Shown one piece after another: positions 47,201 to 59,200 of a stretch of 64,000 nt of DNA. The DNA lies in contig JALJCQ010000013.1 in the NCBI GenBank assembly GCA_023091665.1, positions 2,666,001-2,730,000 of the forward strand. Reading direction: 5' to 3'. This stretch comes from Pythium myriotylum (Eukaryota > Oomycota > Peronosporomycetes > Pythiales > Pythiaceae). Every line of letters begins with the position of its first letter. The stretch's first letter is position 1. The position numbers and the translations under genes are program-made. Below the pieces are notes generated by a model that was given only the letters and a program-made list of their open reading frames with translations, was not told where the DNA came from and searched no databases.

Positions 47201-50200
47201 GGAGCCGTGTCGATCGGTAGCGGCGACGCGAGCTCATCGGACGCCGGCGATGTGTCTATCTCTGGTGGCTCGACGAGTAGTGCGGCACACCGTGGCGGCT
47301 CCGTGTCGGTGACGACTGGTCCGGATGGAACTGTGCATATCGTGACGAGCAGTCGTACGAGCAACGTTGGTGGCGACGTGTCTGTGTCTGCTGGCGGCAG
47401 CAGCAGCTCTAGCGCAGGTGGTGCAAGCGTGCGTGTTTCGGGCGGGTCGTTGGATGCGTCGAGCGGTGTGGCGGGCGGAGTGTCTTTGTCTGGTGGCGTC
47501 GCATCGAGTGCATCTGGAACGTCCGTGGGCGGCGCTGTGTCTGTCGTGGGCGGTTCGAGTGCGTCCAGCGTCGGCGGGACTGTGTCGTTGTCGTCTGGAT
47601 CGGGCGTGCAGGCGAGTGGTCGTGTGGAGTTGTTGAGCGGCGCTGGTGGGTCTGGCGTCGGTTCTAGCGGCAACGTGTCTGTGGGCAGTGGTTCTACGAC
47701 TGGGTCATCTTCGTCGTCTGGTCAGTTGACGTTGTTGTCAGGAGACTCTCCGAGTGGCAGCAGTGGCGTTGTGTCGATCGGATCTGGTGCGTCTAGCGCG
47801 ACAGCAGGCGGCGTGTCTGTGGTCGGTGGCGTGAGCAGCGCTGGTTCTGGCGGTTCGTTGTCGTTGTCGAGCGGTTCTGGCAGCGTTGGAAGTGGCTCGG
47901 TGACGGTGTCTTCGTCTGCGAGCACTGGTAGTGCAGTGTCTGGCGGTGTGAAGTTGACGTCTGGATCGACTGTGAGCGCGGGGTCCGGTTCGGTGGAGGT
48001 CGGCGGCGGCTCTAGCAGCAGTTCAAGCGGCGGTGGCGTGTCTGTCGTCGGTGGCGCGAGCTCGAGTGGTCCCGGTGGCGCATTGTCGATGTCGGGTGGA
48101 GCGTCGTCGTCGGGTTCATCTGGTGGTGTGTCCGTGACTGGCGGTGATTCATCTGGAAGCGGATCTGGTGGCAACGTGTTGTTGGCGAGCGGCGTCGCAT
48201 CTGGCAGTGGTGCGGGCGGCAACGTGACGATTCGCAGTGGTGCGTCATCGAGTGGCGTGTCTGGCGCGGTGTCGTTGTCGAGTGGCTCTGGGGGTGCCGT
48301 GAGCATCGTGCAGGGCGACAGCAGCGGCGTTGGTGGTGACGTGTCGATCAGTGGTGGAGCTGTGGACAGTGCGTTGTCAGCGCAGTCGTTGAAGATCGTG
48401 GGTTCGTCGAATGCTCAGGGTGCCGGCGGCGACGTGTCGGTGGACGGAGGGTCTTCTATGGGTTCGACGGGCGGATCGGTGCTTGTGAGCAGCGGCAGCG
48501 GGTCCGTGTCAAGTGGCAAGGCGGTGTTGTCTTCGCGTCCAGGCGGTTCGTCTACGAGCGGCGAGGTGCGCGTGGAGAGCGGTTCAAGCAATGGCGTGAG
48601 CGGTTCCGTAGTCGTCGGCAGTGGCGCAGGTGCCGCGGGTGCTGGCTCAGTGAGTGTGGTCGGTGGCTCGTCTTCCGGTGGTGCCGGCGCGAATGTGTCT
48701 GTTGTTGGCGGTGTGTCGACGGTATCGATCGGTGGCAATGTGACGGTCGCGAGTGGCGTCGGTGCGGGTGCAAGCGGCACAGTGGTGGTATCGAGTGCGT
48801 CTGTGTCGGGCACGAGTGCAAGCGGCGCGGTGTCAGTCGGCAGCGGATCTAGCGCGGGCGGTGTGAGCGGCTCTGTGATCGTATCATCTGGTGAGTCTCT
48901 TCAGCGGAGTGGCGGCAGCGTGCAGGTGGTCGGCGGGAAGGCATCATCGACAGGCGGCGATGTGAGTGTGTCAGGCGGCGCCGGTTCGTCGGTTGGAGGC
49001 GGTTCGGTGTCTTTGTCTGGTGGTGCTGGTTCACTTGGCGGCGAGGTGCGTGTGTCGGGTGGTACGAGTGCCTCGGACACCGGAGCTGCCGTGCGCGTCG
49101 TGAGTGGCGTGGGATCTGTGTCATCGTCAAGCGGCTCTGTGGAGGTGTCAAGCGCTGTTGGTTCGAGCTCTGGGAACGTGTCATTGTCTTCTGGTGGTGC
49201 GAGTGGCGCGTCTGCTGGACACATCACTTTGTCTGTGGGGTCTTCTCCGCAGACGGGTGGTAGTGTGAAGGTGTCTGGTGGTTCGAGCGCTGGATCTGTC
49301 GCTGGCGATGTCACGTTGACCGGCGGGGCGTCTACATCGAGTGCGTCGGGCAGCGGTGTGTCTGCTGGCGTCGTTCGCGTGGTTGGCGGCGAGTCGACGG
49401 GTTCTGTTGACGGCGGTGCCGTGTCGTTGTCTGGAGGATCTGGCGTGAGCCGTGGCGGTTCTGTGTCGGTTGTGAGTGGCAGCGGATCTGGCGCGTCGAC
49501 GAGCAGCGGTAACGTGACGGTGGGTTCATCGGTTGTGTCTGGTCAGGGCGTGAGCGGGTCATTGGCGATCGGAAGTGGCGCGTCTTCGCAGGGTGTGTCC
49601 GGATCTGTGTCGGTGGGCAGCGGTGACTCGAGCGGCGCGTCGACAGGCGATGTGAGCGTGTCTGCTGGTGTGAGCGTTGGTGCTGGTGGCGGTTCGCTGT
49701 CGTTGTCTGGCGGTTCGAGTGGCGGTGCTTCTGTGGGCGGCGCTGTGAGCGTGCGGAGCGGAGGGTCTTCAGGTGCGGCAAGCGGCGTGTTGAGGCTCTC
49801 AAGTGAAGCCGGAAGCGGTTCGTTCGGCAGTGGTAACACATCCGTGGGCACGGGCGTGACGACGTCTGGTTCGTCTGGTTCAGTCACGTTGTCGTCTGGA
49901 GCGAGTACGAGTGGCGTGAGTGGAGCCGTGTCGATCGGTAGCGGCGACGCGAGCTCATCGGACGCCGGCGATGTGTCTATCTCTGGTGGCTCGACGAGTA
50001 GTGCGGCACACCGTGGCGGCTCCGTGTCGGTGACGACTGGTCCGGATGGAACTGTGCATATCGTGACGAGCAGTCGTACGAGCAACGTTGGTGGCGACGT
50101 GTCTGTGTCTGCTGGCGGCAGCAGCAGCTCTAGCGCAGGTGGTGCAAGCGTGCGTGTTTCGGGCGGGTCGTTGGATGCGTCGAGCGGTGTGGCGGGCGGA

Positions 50201-53200
50201 GTGTCTTTGTCTGGTGGCGTCGCATCGAGTGCATCTGGAACGTCCGTGGGCGGCGCTGTGTCTGTCGTGGGCGGTTCGAGTGCGTCCAGCGTCGGCGGGA
50301 CTGTGTCGTTGTCGTCTGGATCGGGCGTGCAGGCGAGTGGTCGTGTGGAGTTGTTGAGCGGCGCTGGTGGGTCTGGCGTCGGTTCTAGCGGCAACGTGTC
50401 TGTGGGCAGTGGTTCTACGACTGGGTCATCTTCGTCGTCTGGTCAGTTGACGTTGTTGTCAGGAGACTCTCCGAGTGGCAGCAGTGGCGTTGTGTCGATC
50501 GGATCTGGTGCGTCTAGCGCGACAGCAGGCGGCGTGTCTGTGGTCGGTGGCGTGAGCAGCGTTGGTTCTGGCGGTTCGTTGTCGTTGTCGAGCGGTTCTG
50601 GCAGCGTTGGAAGTGGCTCGGTGACGGTGTCTTCGTCTGCGAGCACTGGTAGTGCAGTGTCTGGCGGTGTGAAGTTGACGTCTGGATCGACTGTGAGCGC
50701 GGGGTCCGGTTCGGTGGAGGTCGGCGGCGGCTCTAGCAGCAGTTCAAGCGGCGGTGGCGTGTCTGTCGTCGGTGGCGCGAGCTCGAGTGGTCCCGGTGGC
50801 GCATTGTCGATGTCGGGTGGAGCGTCGTCGTCGGGTTCATCTGGTGGTGTGTCCGTGACTGGCGGTGATTCATCTGGAAGCGGATCTGGTGGCAACGTGT
50901 TGTTGGCGAGCGGCGTCGCATCTGGCAGTGGTGCGGGCGGCAACGTGACGATTCGCAGTGGTGCGTCATCGAGTGGCGTGTCTGGCGCGGTGTCGTTGTC
51001 GAGTGGCTCTGGGGGTGCCGTGAGCATCGTGCAGGGCGACAGCAGCGGCGTTGGTGGTGACGTGTCGATCAGTGGTGGAGCTGTGGACAGTGCGTTGTCA
51101 GCGCAGTCGTTGAAGATCGTGGGTTCGTCGAATGCTCAGGGTGCCGGCGGCGACGTGTCGGTGGACGGAGGGTCTTCTATGGGTTCGACGGGCGGATCGG
51201 TGCTTGTGAGCAGCGGCAGCGGGTCCGTGTCAAGTGGCAAGGCGGTGTTGTCTTCGCGTCCAGGCGGTTCGTCTACGAGCGGCGAGGTGCGCGTGGAGAG
51301 CGGTTCAAGCAATGGCGTGAGCGGTTCCGTAGTCGTCGGCAGTGGCGCAGGTGCCGCGGGTGCTGGCTCAGTGAGTGTGGTCGGTGGCTCGTCTTCCGGT
51401 GGTGCCGGCGCGAATGTGTCTGTTGTTGGCGGTGTGTCGACGGTATCGATCGGTGGCAATGTGACGGTCGCGAGTGGCGTCGGTGCGGGTGCAAGCGGCA
51501 CAGTGGTGGTATCGAGTGCGTCTGTGTCGGGCACGAGTGCAAGCGGCGCGGTGTCAGTCGGCAGCGGATCTAGCGCGGGCGGTGTGAGCGGCTCTGTGAT
51601 CGTATCATCTGGTGAGTCTCTTCAGCGGAGTGGCGGCAGCGTGCAGGTGGTCGGCGGGAAGGCATCATCGACAGGCGGCGATGTGAGTGTGTCAGGCGGC
51701 GCCGGTTCGTCGGTTGGAGGCGGTTCGGTGTCTTTGTCTGGTGGTGCTGGTTCACTTGGCGGCGAGGTGCGTGTGTCGGGTGGTACGAGTGCCTCGGACA
51801 CCGGAGCTGCCGTGCGCGTCGTGAGTGGCGTGGGATCTGTGTCATCGTCAAGCGGCTCTGTGGAGGTGTCAAGCGCTGTTGGTTCGAGCTCTGGGAACGT
51901 GTCATTGTCTTCTGGTGGTGCGAGTGGCGCGTCTGCTGGACACATCACTTTGTCTGTGGGGTCTTCTCCGCAGACGGGTGGTAGTGTGAAGGTGTCTGGT
52001 GGTTCGAGCGCTGGATCTGTCGCTGGCGATGTCACGTTGACCGGCGGGGCGTCTACATCGAGTGCGTCGGGCAGCGGTGTGTCTGCTGGCGTCGTTCGCG
52101 TGGTTGGCGGCGAGTCGACGGGTTCTGTTGACGGCGGTGCCGTGTCGTTGTCTGGAGGATCTGGCGTGAGCCGTGGCGGTTCTGTGTCGGTTGTGAGTGG
52201 CAGCGGATCTGGCGCGTCGACGAGCAGCGGTAACGTGACGGTGGGTTCATCGGTTGTGTCTGGTCAGGGCGTGAGCGGGTCATTGGCGATCGGAAGTGGC
52301 GCGTCTTCGCAGGGTGTGTCCGGATCTGTGTCGGTGGGCAGCGGTGACTCGAGCGGCGCGTCGACAGGCGATGTGAGCGTGTCTGCTGGCGTGAGCGTTG
52401 GTGCTGGTGGCGGTTCGCTGTCGTTGTCTGGCGGTTCGAGTGGCGGTGCTTCTGTGGGCGGCGCTGTGAGCGTGCGGAGCGGAGGGTCTTCAGGTGCGGC
52501 AAGCGGCGTGTTGAGGCTCTCAAGTGAAGCCGGAAGCGGTTCGTTCGGCAGTGGTAACACATCCGTGGGCACGGGCGTGACGACGTCTGGTTCGTCTGGT
52601 TCAGTCACGTTGTCGTCTGGAGCGAGTACGAGTGGCGTGAGTGGAGCCGTGTCGATCGGTAGCGGCGACGCGAGCTCATCGGACGCCGGCGATGTGTCTA
52701 TCTCTGGTGGCTCGACGAGTAGTGCGGCACACCGTGGCGGCTCCGTGTCGGTGACGACGGGTCCGGATGGAACTGTGCATATCGTGACGAGCAGTCGTAC
52801 GAGCAACGTTGGTGGCGACGTGTCTGTGTCTGCTGGCGGCAGCAGCAGCTCTAGCGCAGGTGGTGCAAGCGTGCGTGTTTCGGGCGGGTCGTTGGATGCG
52901 TCGAGCGGTGTGGCGGGCGGAGTGTCTTTGTCTGGTGGCGTCGCATCGAGTGCATCTGGAACGTCCGTGGGCGGCGCTGTGTCTGTCGTGGGCGGTTCGA
53001 GTGCGTCCAGCGTCGGCGGGACTGTGTCGTTGTCGTCTGGATCGGGCGTGCAGGCGAGTGGTCGTGTGGAGTTGTTGAGCGGCGCTGGTGGGTCTGGCGT
53101 CGGTTCTAGCGGCAACGTGTCTGTGGGCAGTGGTTCTACGACTGGGTCATCTTCGTCGTCTGGTCAGTTGACGTTGTTGTCAGGAGACTCTCCGAGTGGC

Positions 53201-56200
53201 AGCAGTGGCGTTGTGTCGATCGGATCTGGTGCGTCTAGCGCGACAGCAGGCGGCGTGTCTGTGGTCGGTGGCGTGAGCAGCGTTGGTTCTGGTGGTTCGT
53301 TGTCGTTGTCGAGCGGTTCTGGCAGCGTTGGAAGTGGCTCGGTGACGGTGTCTTCGTCTGCGAGCACTGGTAGTGCAGTGTCTGGCGGTGTGAAGTTGAC
53401 GTCTGGATCGACTGTGAGCGCGGGGTCCGGTTCGGTGGAGGTCGGCGGCGGCTCTAGCAGCAGTTCAAGCGGCGGTGGCGTGTCTGTCGTCGGTGGCGCG
53501 AGCTCGAGTGGTCCCGGTGGCGCATTGTCGATGTCGGGTGGAGCGTCGTCGTCGGGTTCATCTGGTGGTGTGTCCGTGACTGGCGGTGATTCATCTGGAA
53601 GCGGATCTGGTGGCAACGTGTTGTTGGCGAGCGGCGTCGCATCTGGCAGTGGTGCGGGCGGCAACGTGACGATTCGCAGTGGTGCGTCATCGAGTGGCGT
53701 GTCTGGCGCGGTGTCGTTGTCGAGTGGCTCTGGGGGTGCCGTGAGCATCGTGCAGGGCGACAGCAGCGGCGTTGGTGGTGACGTGTCGATCAGTGGTGGA
53801 GCTGTGGACAGTGCGTTGTCAGCGCAGTCGTTGAAGATCGTGGGTTCGTCGAATGCTCAGGGTGCCGGCGGCGACGTGTCGGTGGACGGAGGGTCTTCTA
53901 TGGGTTCGACGGGCGGATCGGTGCTTGTGAGCAGCGGCAGCGGGTCCGTGTCAAGTGGCAAGGCGGTGTTGTCTTCGCGTCCAGGCGGTTCGTCTACGAG
54001 CGGCGAGGTGCGCGTGGAGAGCGGTTCAAGCAATGGCGTGAGCGGTTCCGTAGTCGTCGGCAGTGGCGCAGGTGCCGCGGGTGCTGGCTCAGTGAGTGTG
54101 GTCGGTGGCTCGTCTTCCGGTGGTGCCGGCGCGAATGTGTCTGTTGTTGGCGGTGTGTCGACGGTATCGATCGGTGGCAATGTGACGGTCGCGAGTGGCG
54201 TCGGTGCGGGTGCAAGCGGCACAGTGGTGGTATCGAGTGCGTCTGTGTCGGGCACGAGTGCAAGCGGCGCGGTGTCAGTCGGCAGCGGATCTAGCGCGGG
54301 CGGTGTGAGCGGCTCTGTGATCGTATCATCTGGTGAGTCTCTTCAGCGGAGTGGCGGCAGCGTGCAGGTGGTCGGCGGGAAGGCATCATCGACAGGCGGC
54401 GATGTGAGTGTGTCAGGCGGCGCCGGTTCGTCGGTTGGAGGCGGTTCGGTGTCTTTGTCTGGTGGTGCTGGTTCACTTGGCGGCGAGGTGCGTGTGTCGG
54501 GTGGTACGAGTGCCTCGGACACCGGAGCTGCCGTGCGCGTCGTGAGTGGCGTGGGATCTGTGTCATCGTCAAGCGGCTCTGTGGAGGTGTCAAGCGCTGT
54601 TGGTTCGAGCTCTGGGAACGTGTCATTGTCTTCTGGTGGTGCGAGTGGCGCGTCTGCTGGACACATCACTTTGTCTGTGGGGTCTTCTCCGCAGACGGGT
54701 GGTAGTGTGAAGGTGTCTGGTGGTTCGAGCGCTGGATCTGTCGCTGGCGATGTCACGTTGACCGGCGGGGCGTCTACATCGAGTGCGTCGGGCAGCGGTG
54801 TGTCTGCTGGCGTCGTTCGCGTGGTTGGCGGCGAGTCGACGGGTTCTGTTGACGGCGGTGCCGTGTCGTTGTCTGGAGGATCTGGCGTGAGCCGTGGCGG
54901 TTCTGTGTCGGTTGTGAGTGGCAGCGGATCTGGCGCGTCGACGAGCAGCGGTAACGTGACGGTGGGTTCATCGGTTGTGTCTGGTCAGGGCGTGAGCGGG
55001 TCATTGGCGATCGGAAGTGGCGCGTCTTCGCAGGGTGTGTCCGGATCTGTGTCGGTGGGCAGCGGTGACTCGAGCGGCGCGTCGACAGGCGATGTGAGCG
55101 TGTCTGCTGGTGTGAGCGTTGGTGCTGGTGGCGGTTCGCTGTCGTTGTCTGGCGGTTCGAGTGGCGGTGCTTCTGTGGGCGGCGCTGTGAGCGTGCGGAG
55201 CGGAGGGTCTTCAGGTGCGGCAAGCGGCGTGTTGAGGCTCTCAAGTGAAGCCGGAAGCGGTTCGTTCGGCAGTGGTAACACATCCGTGGGCACGGGCGTG
55301 ACGACGTCTGGTTCGTCTGGTTCAGTCACGTTGTCGTCTGGAGCGAGTACGAGTGGCGTGAGTGGAGCCGTGTCGATCGGTAGCGGCGACGCGAGCTCAT
55401 CGGACGCCGGCGATGTGTCTATCTCTGGTGGCTCGACGAGTAGTGCGGCACACCGTGGCGGCTCCGTGTCGGTGACGACGGGTCCGGATGGAACTGTGCA
55501 TATCGTGACGAGCAGTCGTACGAGCAACGTTGGTGGCGACGTGTCTGTGTCTGCTGGCGGCAGCAGCAGCTCTAGCGCAGGTGGTGCAAGCGTGCGTGTT
55601 TCGGGCGGGTCGTTGGATGCGTCGAGCGGTGTGGCGGGCGGAGTGTCTTTGTCTGGTGGCGTCGCATCGAGTGCATCTGGAACGTCCGTGGGCGGCGCTG
55701 TGTCTGTCGTGGGCGGTTCGAGTGCGTCCAGCGTCGGCGGGACTGTGTCGTTGTCGTCTGGATCGGGCGTGCAGGCGAGTGGTCGTGTGGAGTTGTTGAG
55801 CGGCGCTGGTGGGTCTGGCGTCGGTTCTAGCGGCAACGTGTCTGTGGGCAGTGGTTCTACGACTGGGTCATCTTCGTCGTCTGGTCAGTTGACGTTGTTG
55901 TCAGGAGACTCTCCGAGTGGCAGCAGTGGCGTTGTGTCGATCGGATCTGGTGCGTCTAGCGCGACAGCAGGCGGCGTGTCTGTGGTCGGTGGCGTGAGCA
56001 GCGTTGGTTCTGGTGGTTCGTTGTCGTTGTCGAGCGGTTCTGGCAGCGTTGGAAGTGGCTCGGTGACGGTGTCTTCGTCTGCGAGCACTGGTAGTGCAGT
56101 GTCTGGCGGTGTGAAGTTGACGTCTGGATCGACTGTGAGCGCGGGGTCCGGTTCGGTGGAGGTCGGCGGCGGCTCTAGCAGCAGTTCAAGCGGCGGTGGC

Positions 56201-59200
56201 GTGTCTGTCGTCGGTGGCGCGAGCTCGAGTGGTCCCGGTGGCGCATTGTCGATGTCGGGTGGAGCGTCGTCGTCGGGTTCATCTGGTGGTGTGTCCGTGA
56301 CTGGCGGTGATTCATCTGGAAGCGGATCTGGTGGCAACGTGTTGTTGGCGAGCGGCGTCGCATCTGGCAGTGGTGCGGGCGGCAACGTGACGATTCGCAG
56401 TGGTGCGTCATCGAGTGGCGTGTCTGGCGCGGTGTCGTTGTCGAGTGGCTCTGGGGGTGCCGTGAGCATCGTGCAGGGCGACAGCAGCGGCGTTGGTGGT
56501 GACGTGTCGATCAGTGGTGGAGCTGTGGACAGTGCGTTGTCAGCGCAGTCGTTGAAGATCGTGGGTTCGTCGAATGCTCAGGGTGCCGGCGGCGACGTGT
56601 CGGTGGACGGAGGGTCTTCTATGGGTTCGACGGGCGGATCGGTGCTTGTGAGCAGCGGCAGCGGGTCCGTGTCAAGTGGCAAGGCGGTGTTGTCTTCGCG
56701 TCCAGGCGGTTCGTCTACGAGCGGCGAGGTGCGCGTGGAGAGCGGTTCAAGCAATGGCGTGAGCGGTTCCGTAGTCGTCGGCAGTGGCGCAGGTGCCGCG
56801 GGTGCTGGCTCAGTGAGTGTGGTCGGTGGCTCGTCTTCCGGTGGTGCCGGCGCGAATGTGTCTGTTGTTGGCGGTGTGTCGACGGTATCGATCGGTGGCA
56901 ATGTGACGGTCGCGAGTGGCGTCGGTGCGGGTGCAAGCGGCACAGTGGTGGTATCGAGTGCGTCTGTGTCGGGCACGAGTGCAAGCGGCGCGGTGTCAGT
57001 CGGCAGCGGATCTAGCGCGGGCGGTGTGAGCGGCTCTGTGATCGTATCATCTGGTGAGTCTCTTCAGCGGAGTGGCGGCAGCGTGCAGGTGGTCGGCGGG
57101 AAGGCATCATCGACAGGCGGCGATGTGAGTGTGTCAGGCGGCGCCGGTTCGTCGGTTGGAGGCGGTTCGGTGTCTTTGTCTGGTGGTGCTGGTTCACTTG
57201 GCGGCGAGGTGCGTGTGTCGGGTGGTACGAGTGCCTCGGACACCGGAGCTGCCGTGCGCGTCGTGAGTGGCGTGGGATCTGTGTCATCGTCAAGCGGCTC
57301 TGTGGAGGTGTCAAGCGCTGTTGGCTCGAGCTCTGGGAACGTGTCATTGTCTTCTGGTGGTGCGAGTGGCGCGTCTGCTGGACACATCACTTTGTCTGTG
57401 GGGTCTTCTCCGCAGACGGGTGGTAGTGTGAAGGTGTCTGGTGGTTCGAGCGCTGGATCTGTCGCTGGCGATGTCACGCTGACCGGCGGGGCGTCTACAT
57501 CGAGTGCGTCGGGCAGCGGTGTGTCTGCTGGCGTCGTTCGCGTGGTTGGCGGCGAGTCGACGGGTTCTGTTGACGGCGGTGCCGTGTTGTTGTCTGGAGG
57601 ATCTGGCGTGAGCCGTGGCGGTTCTGTGTCGGTTGTGAGTGGCAGCGGATCTGGCGCGTCGACGAGCAGCGGTAACGTGACGGTGGGTTCATCGGTTGTG
57701 TCTGGTCAGGGCGTGAGCGGGTCATTGGCGATCGGAAGTGGCGCGTCTTCGCAGGGTGTGTCCGGATCTGTGTCGGTGGGCAGCGGTGACTCGAGCGGCG
57801 CGTCGACAGGCGATGTGAGCGTGTCTGCTGGTGTGAGCGTTGGTGCTGGTGGCGGTTCGCTGTCGTTGTCTGGCGGTTCGAGTGGCGGTGCTTCTGTGGG
57901 CGGCGCTGTGAGCGTGCGGAGCGGAGGGTCTTCAGGTGCGGCAAGCGGCGTGTTGAGGCTCTCAAGTGAAGCCGGAAGCGGTTCGTTCGGCAGTGGTAAC
58001 ACATCCGTGGGCACGGGCGTGACGACGTCTGGTTCGTCTGGTTCAGTCACGTTGTCGTCTGGAGCGAGTACGAGTGGCGTGAGTGGAGCCGTGTCGATCG
58101 GTAGCGGCGACGCGAGCTCATCGGACGCCGGCGATGTGTCTATCTCTGGTGGCTCGACGAGTAGTGCGGCACACCGTGGCGGCTCCGTGTCGGTGACGAC
58201 TGGTCCGGATGGAACTGTGCATATCGTGACGAGCAGTCGTACGAGCAACGTTGGTGGCGACGTGTCTGTGTCTGCTGGCGGCAGCAGCAGCTCTAGCGCA
58301 GGTGGTGCAAGCGTGCGTGTTTCGGGCGGGTCGTTGGATGCGTCGAGCGGTGTGGCGGGCGGAGTGTCTTTGTCTGGTGGCGTCGCATCGAGTGCATCTG
58401 GAACGTCCGTGGGCGGCGCTGTGTCTGTCGTGGGCGGTTCGAGTGCGTCCAGCGTCGGCGGGACTGTGTCGTTGTCGTCTGGATCGGGCGTGCAGGCGAG
58501 TGGTCGTGTGGAGTTGTTGAGCGGCGCTGGTGGGTCTGGCGTCGGTTCTAGCGGCAACGTGTCTGTGGGCAGTGGTTCTACGACTGGGTCATCTTCGTCG
58601 TCTGGTCAGTTGACGTTGTTGTCAGGAGACTCTCCGAGTGGCAGCAGTGGCGTTGTGTCGATCGGATCTGGTGCGTCTAGCGCGACAGCAGGCGGCGTGT
58701 CTGTGGTCGGTGGCGTGAGCAGCGTTGGTTCTGGCGGTTCGTTGTCGTTGTCGAGCGGTTCTGGCAGCGTTGGAAGTGGCTCGGTGACGGTGTCTTCGTC
58801 TGCGAGCACTGGTAGTGCAGTGTCTGGCGGTGTGAAGTTGACGTCTGGATCGACTGTGAGCGCGGGGTCCGGTTCGGTGGAGGTCGGCGGCGGCTCTAGC
58901 AGCAGTTCAAGCGGCGGTGGCGTGTCTGTCGTCGGTGGCGCGAGCTCGAGTGGTCCCGGTGGCGCATTGTCGATGTCGGGTGGAGCGTCGTCGTCGGGTT
59001 CATCTGGTGGTGTGTCCGTGACTGGCGGTGATTCATCTGGAAGCGGATCTGGTGGCAACGTGTTGTTGGCGAGCGGCGTCGCATCTGGCAGTGGTGCGGG
59101 CGGCAACGTGACGATTCGCAGTGGTGCGTCATCGAGTGGCGTGTCTGGCGCGGTGTCGTTGTCGAGTGGCTCTGGGGGTGCCGTGAGCATCGTGCAGGGC

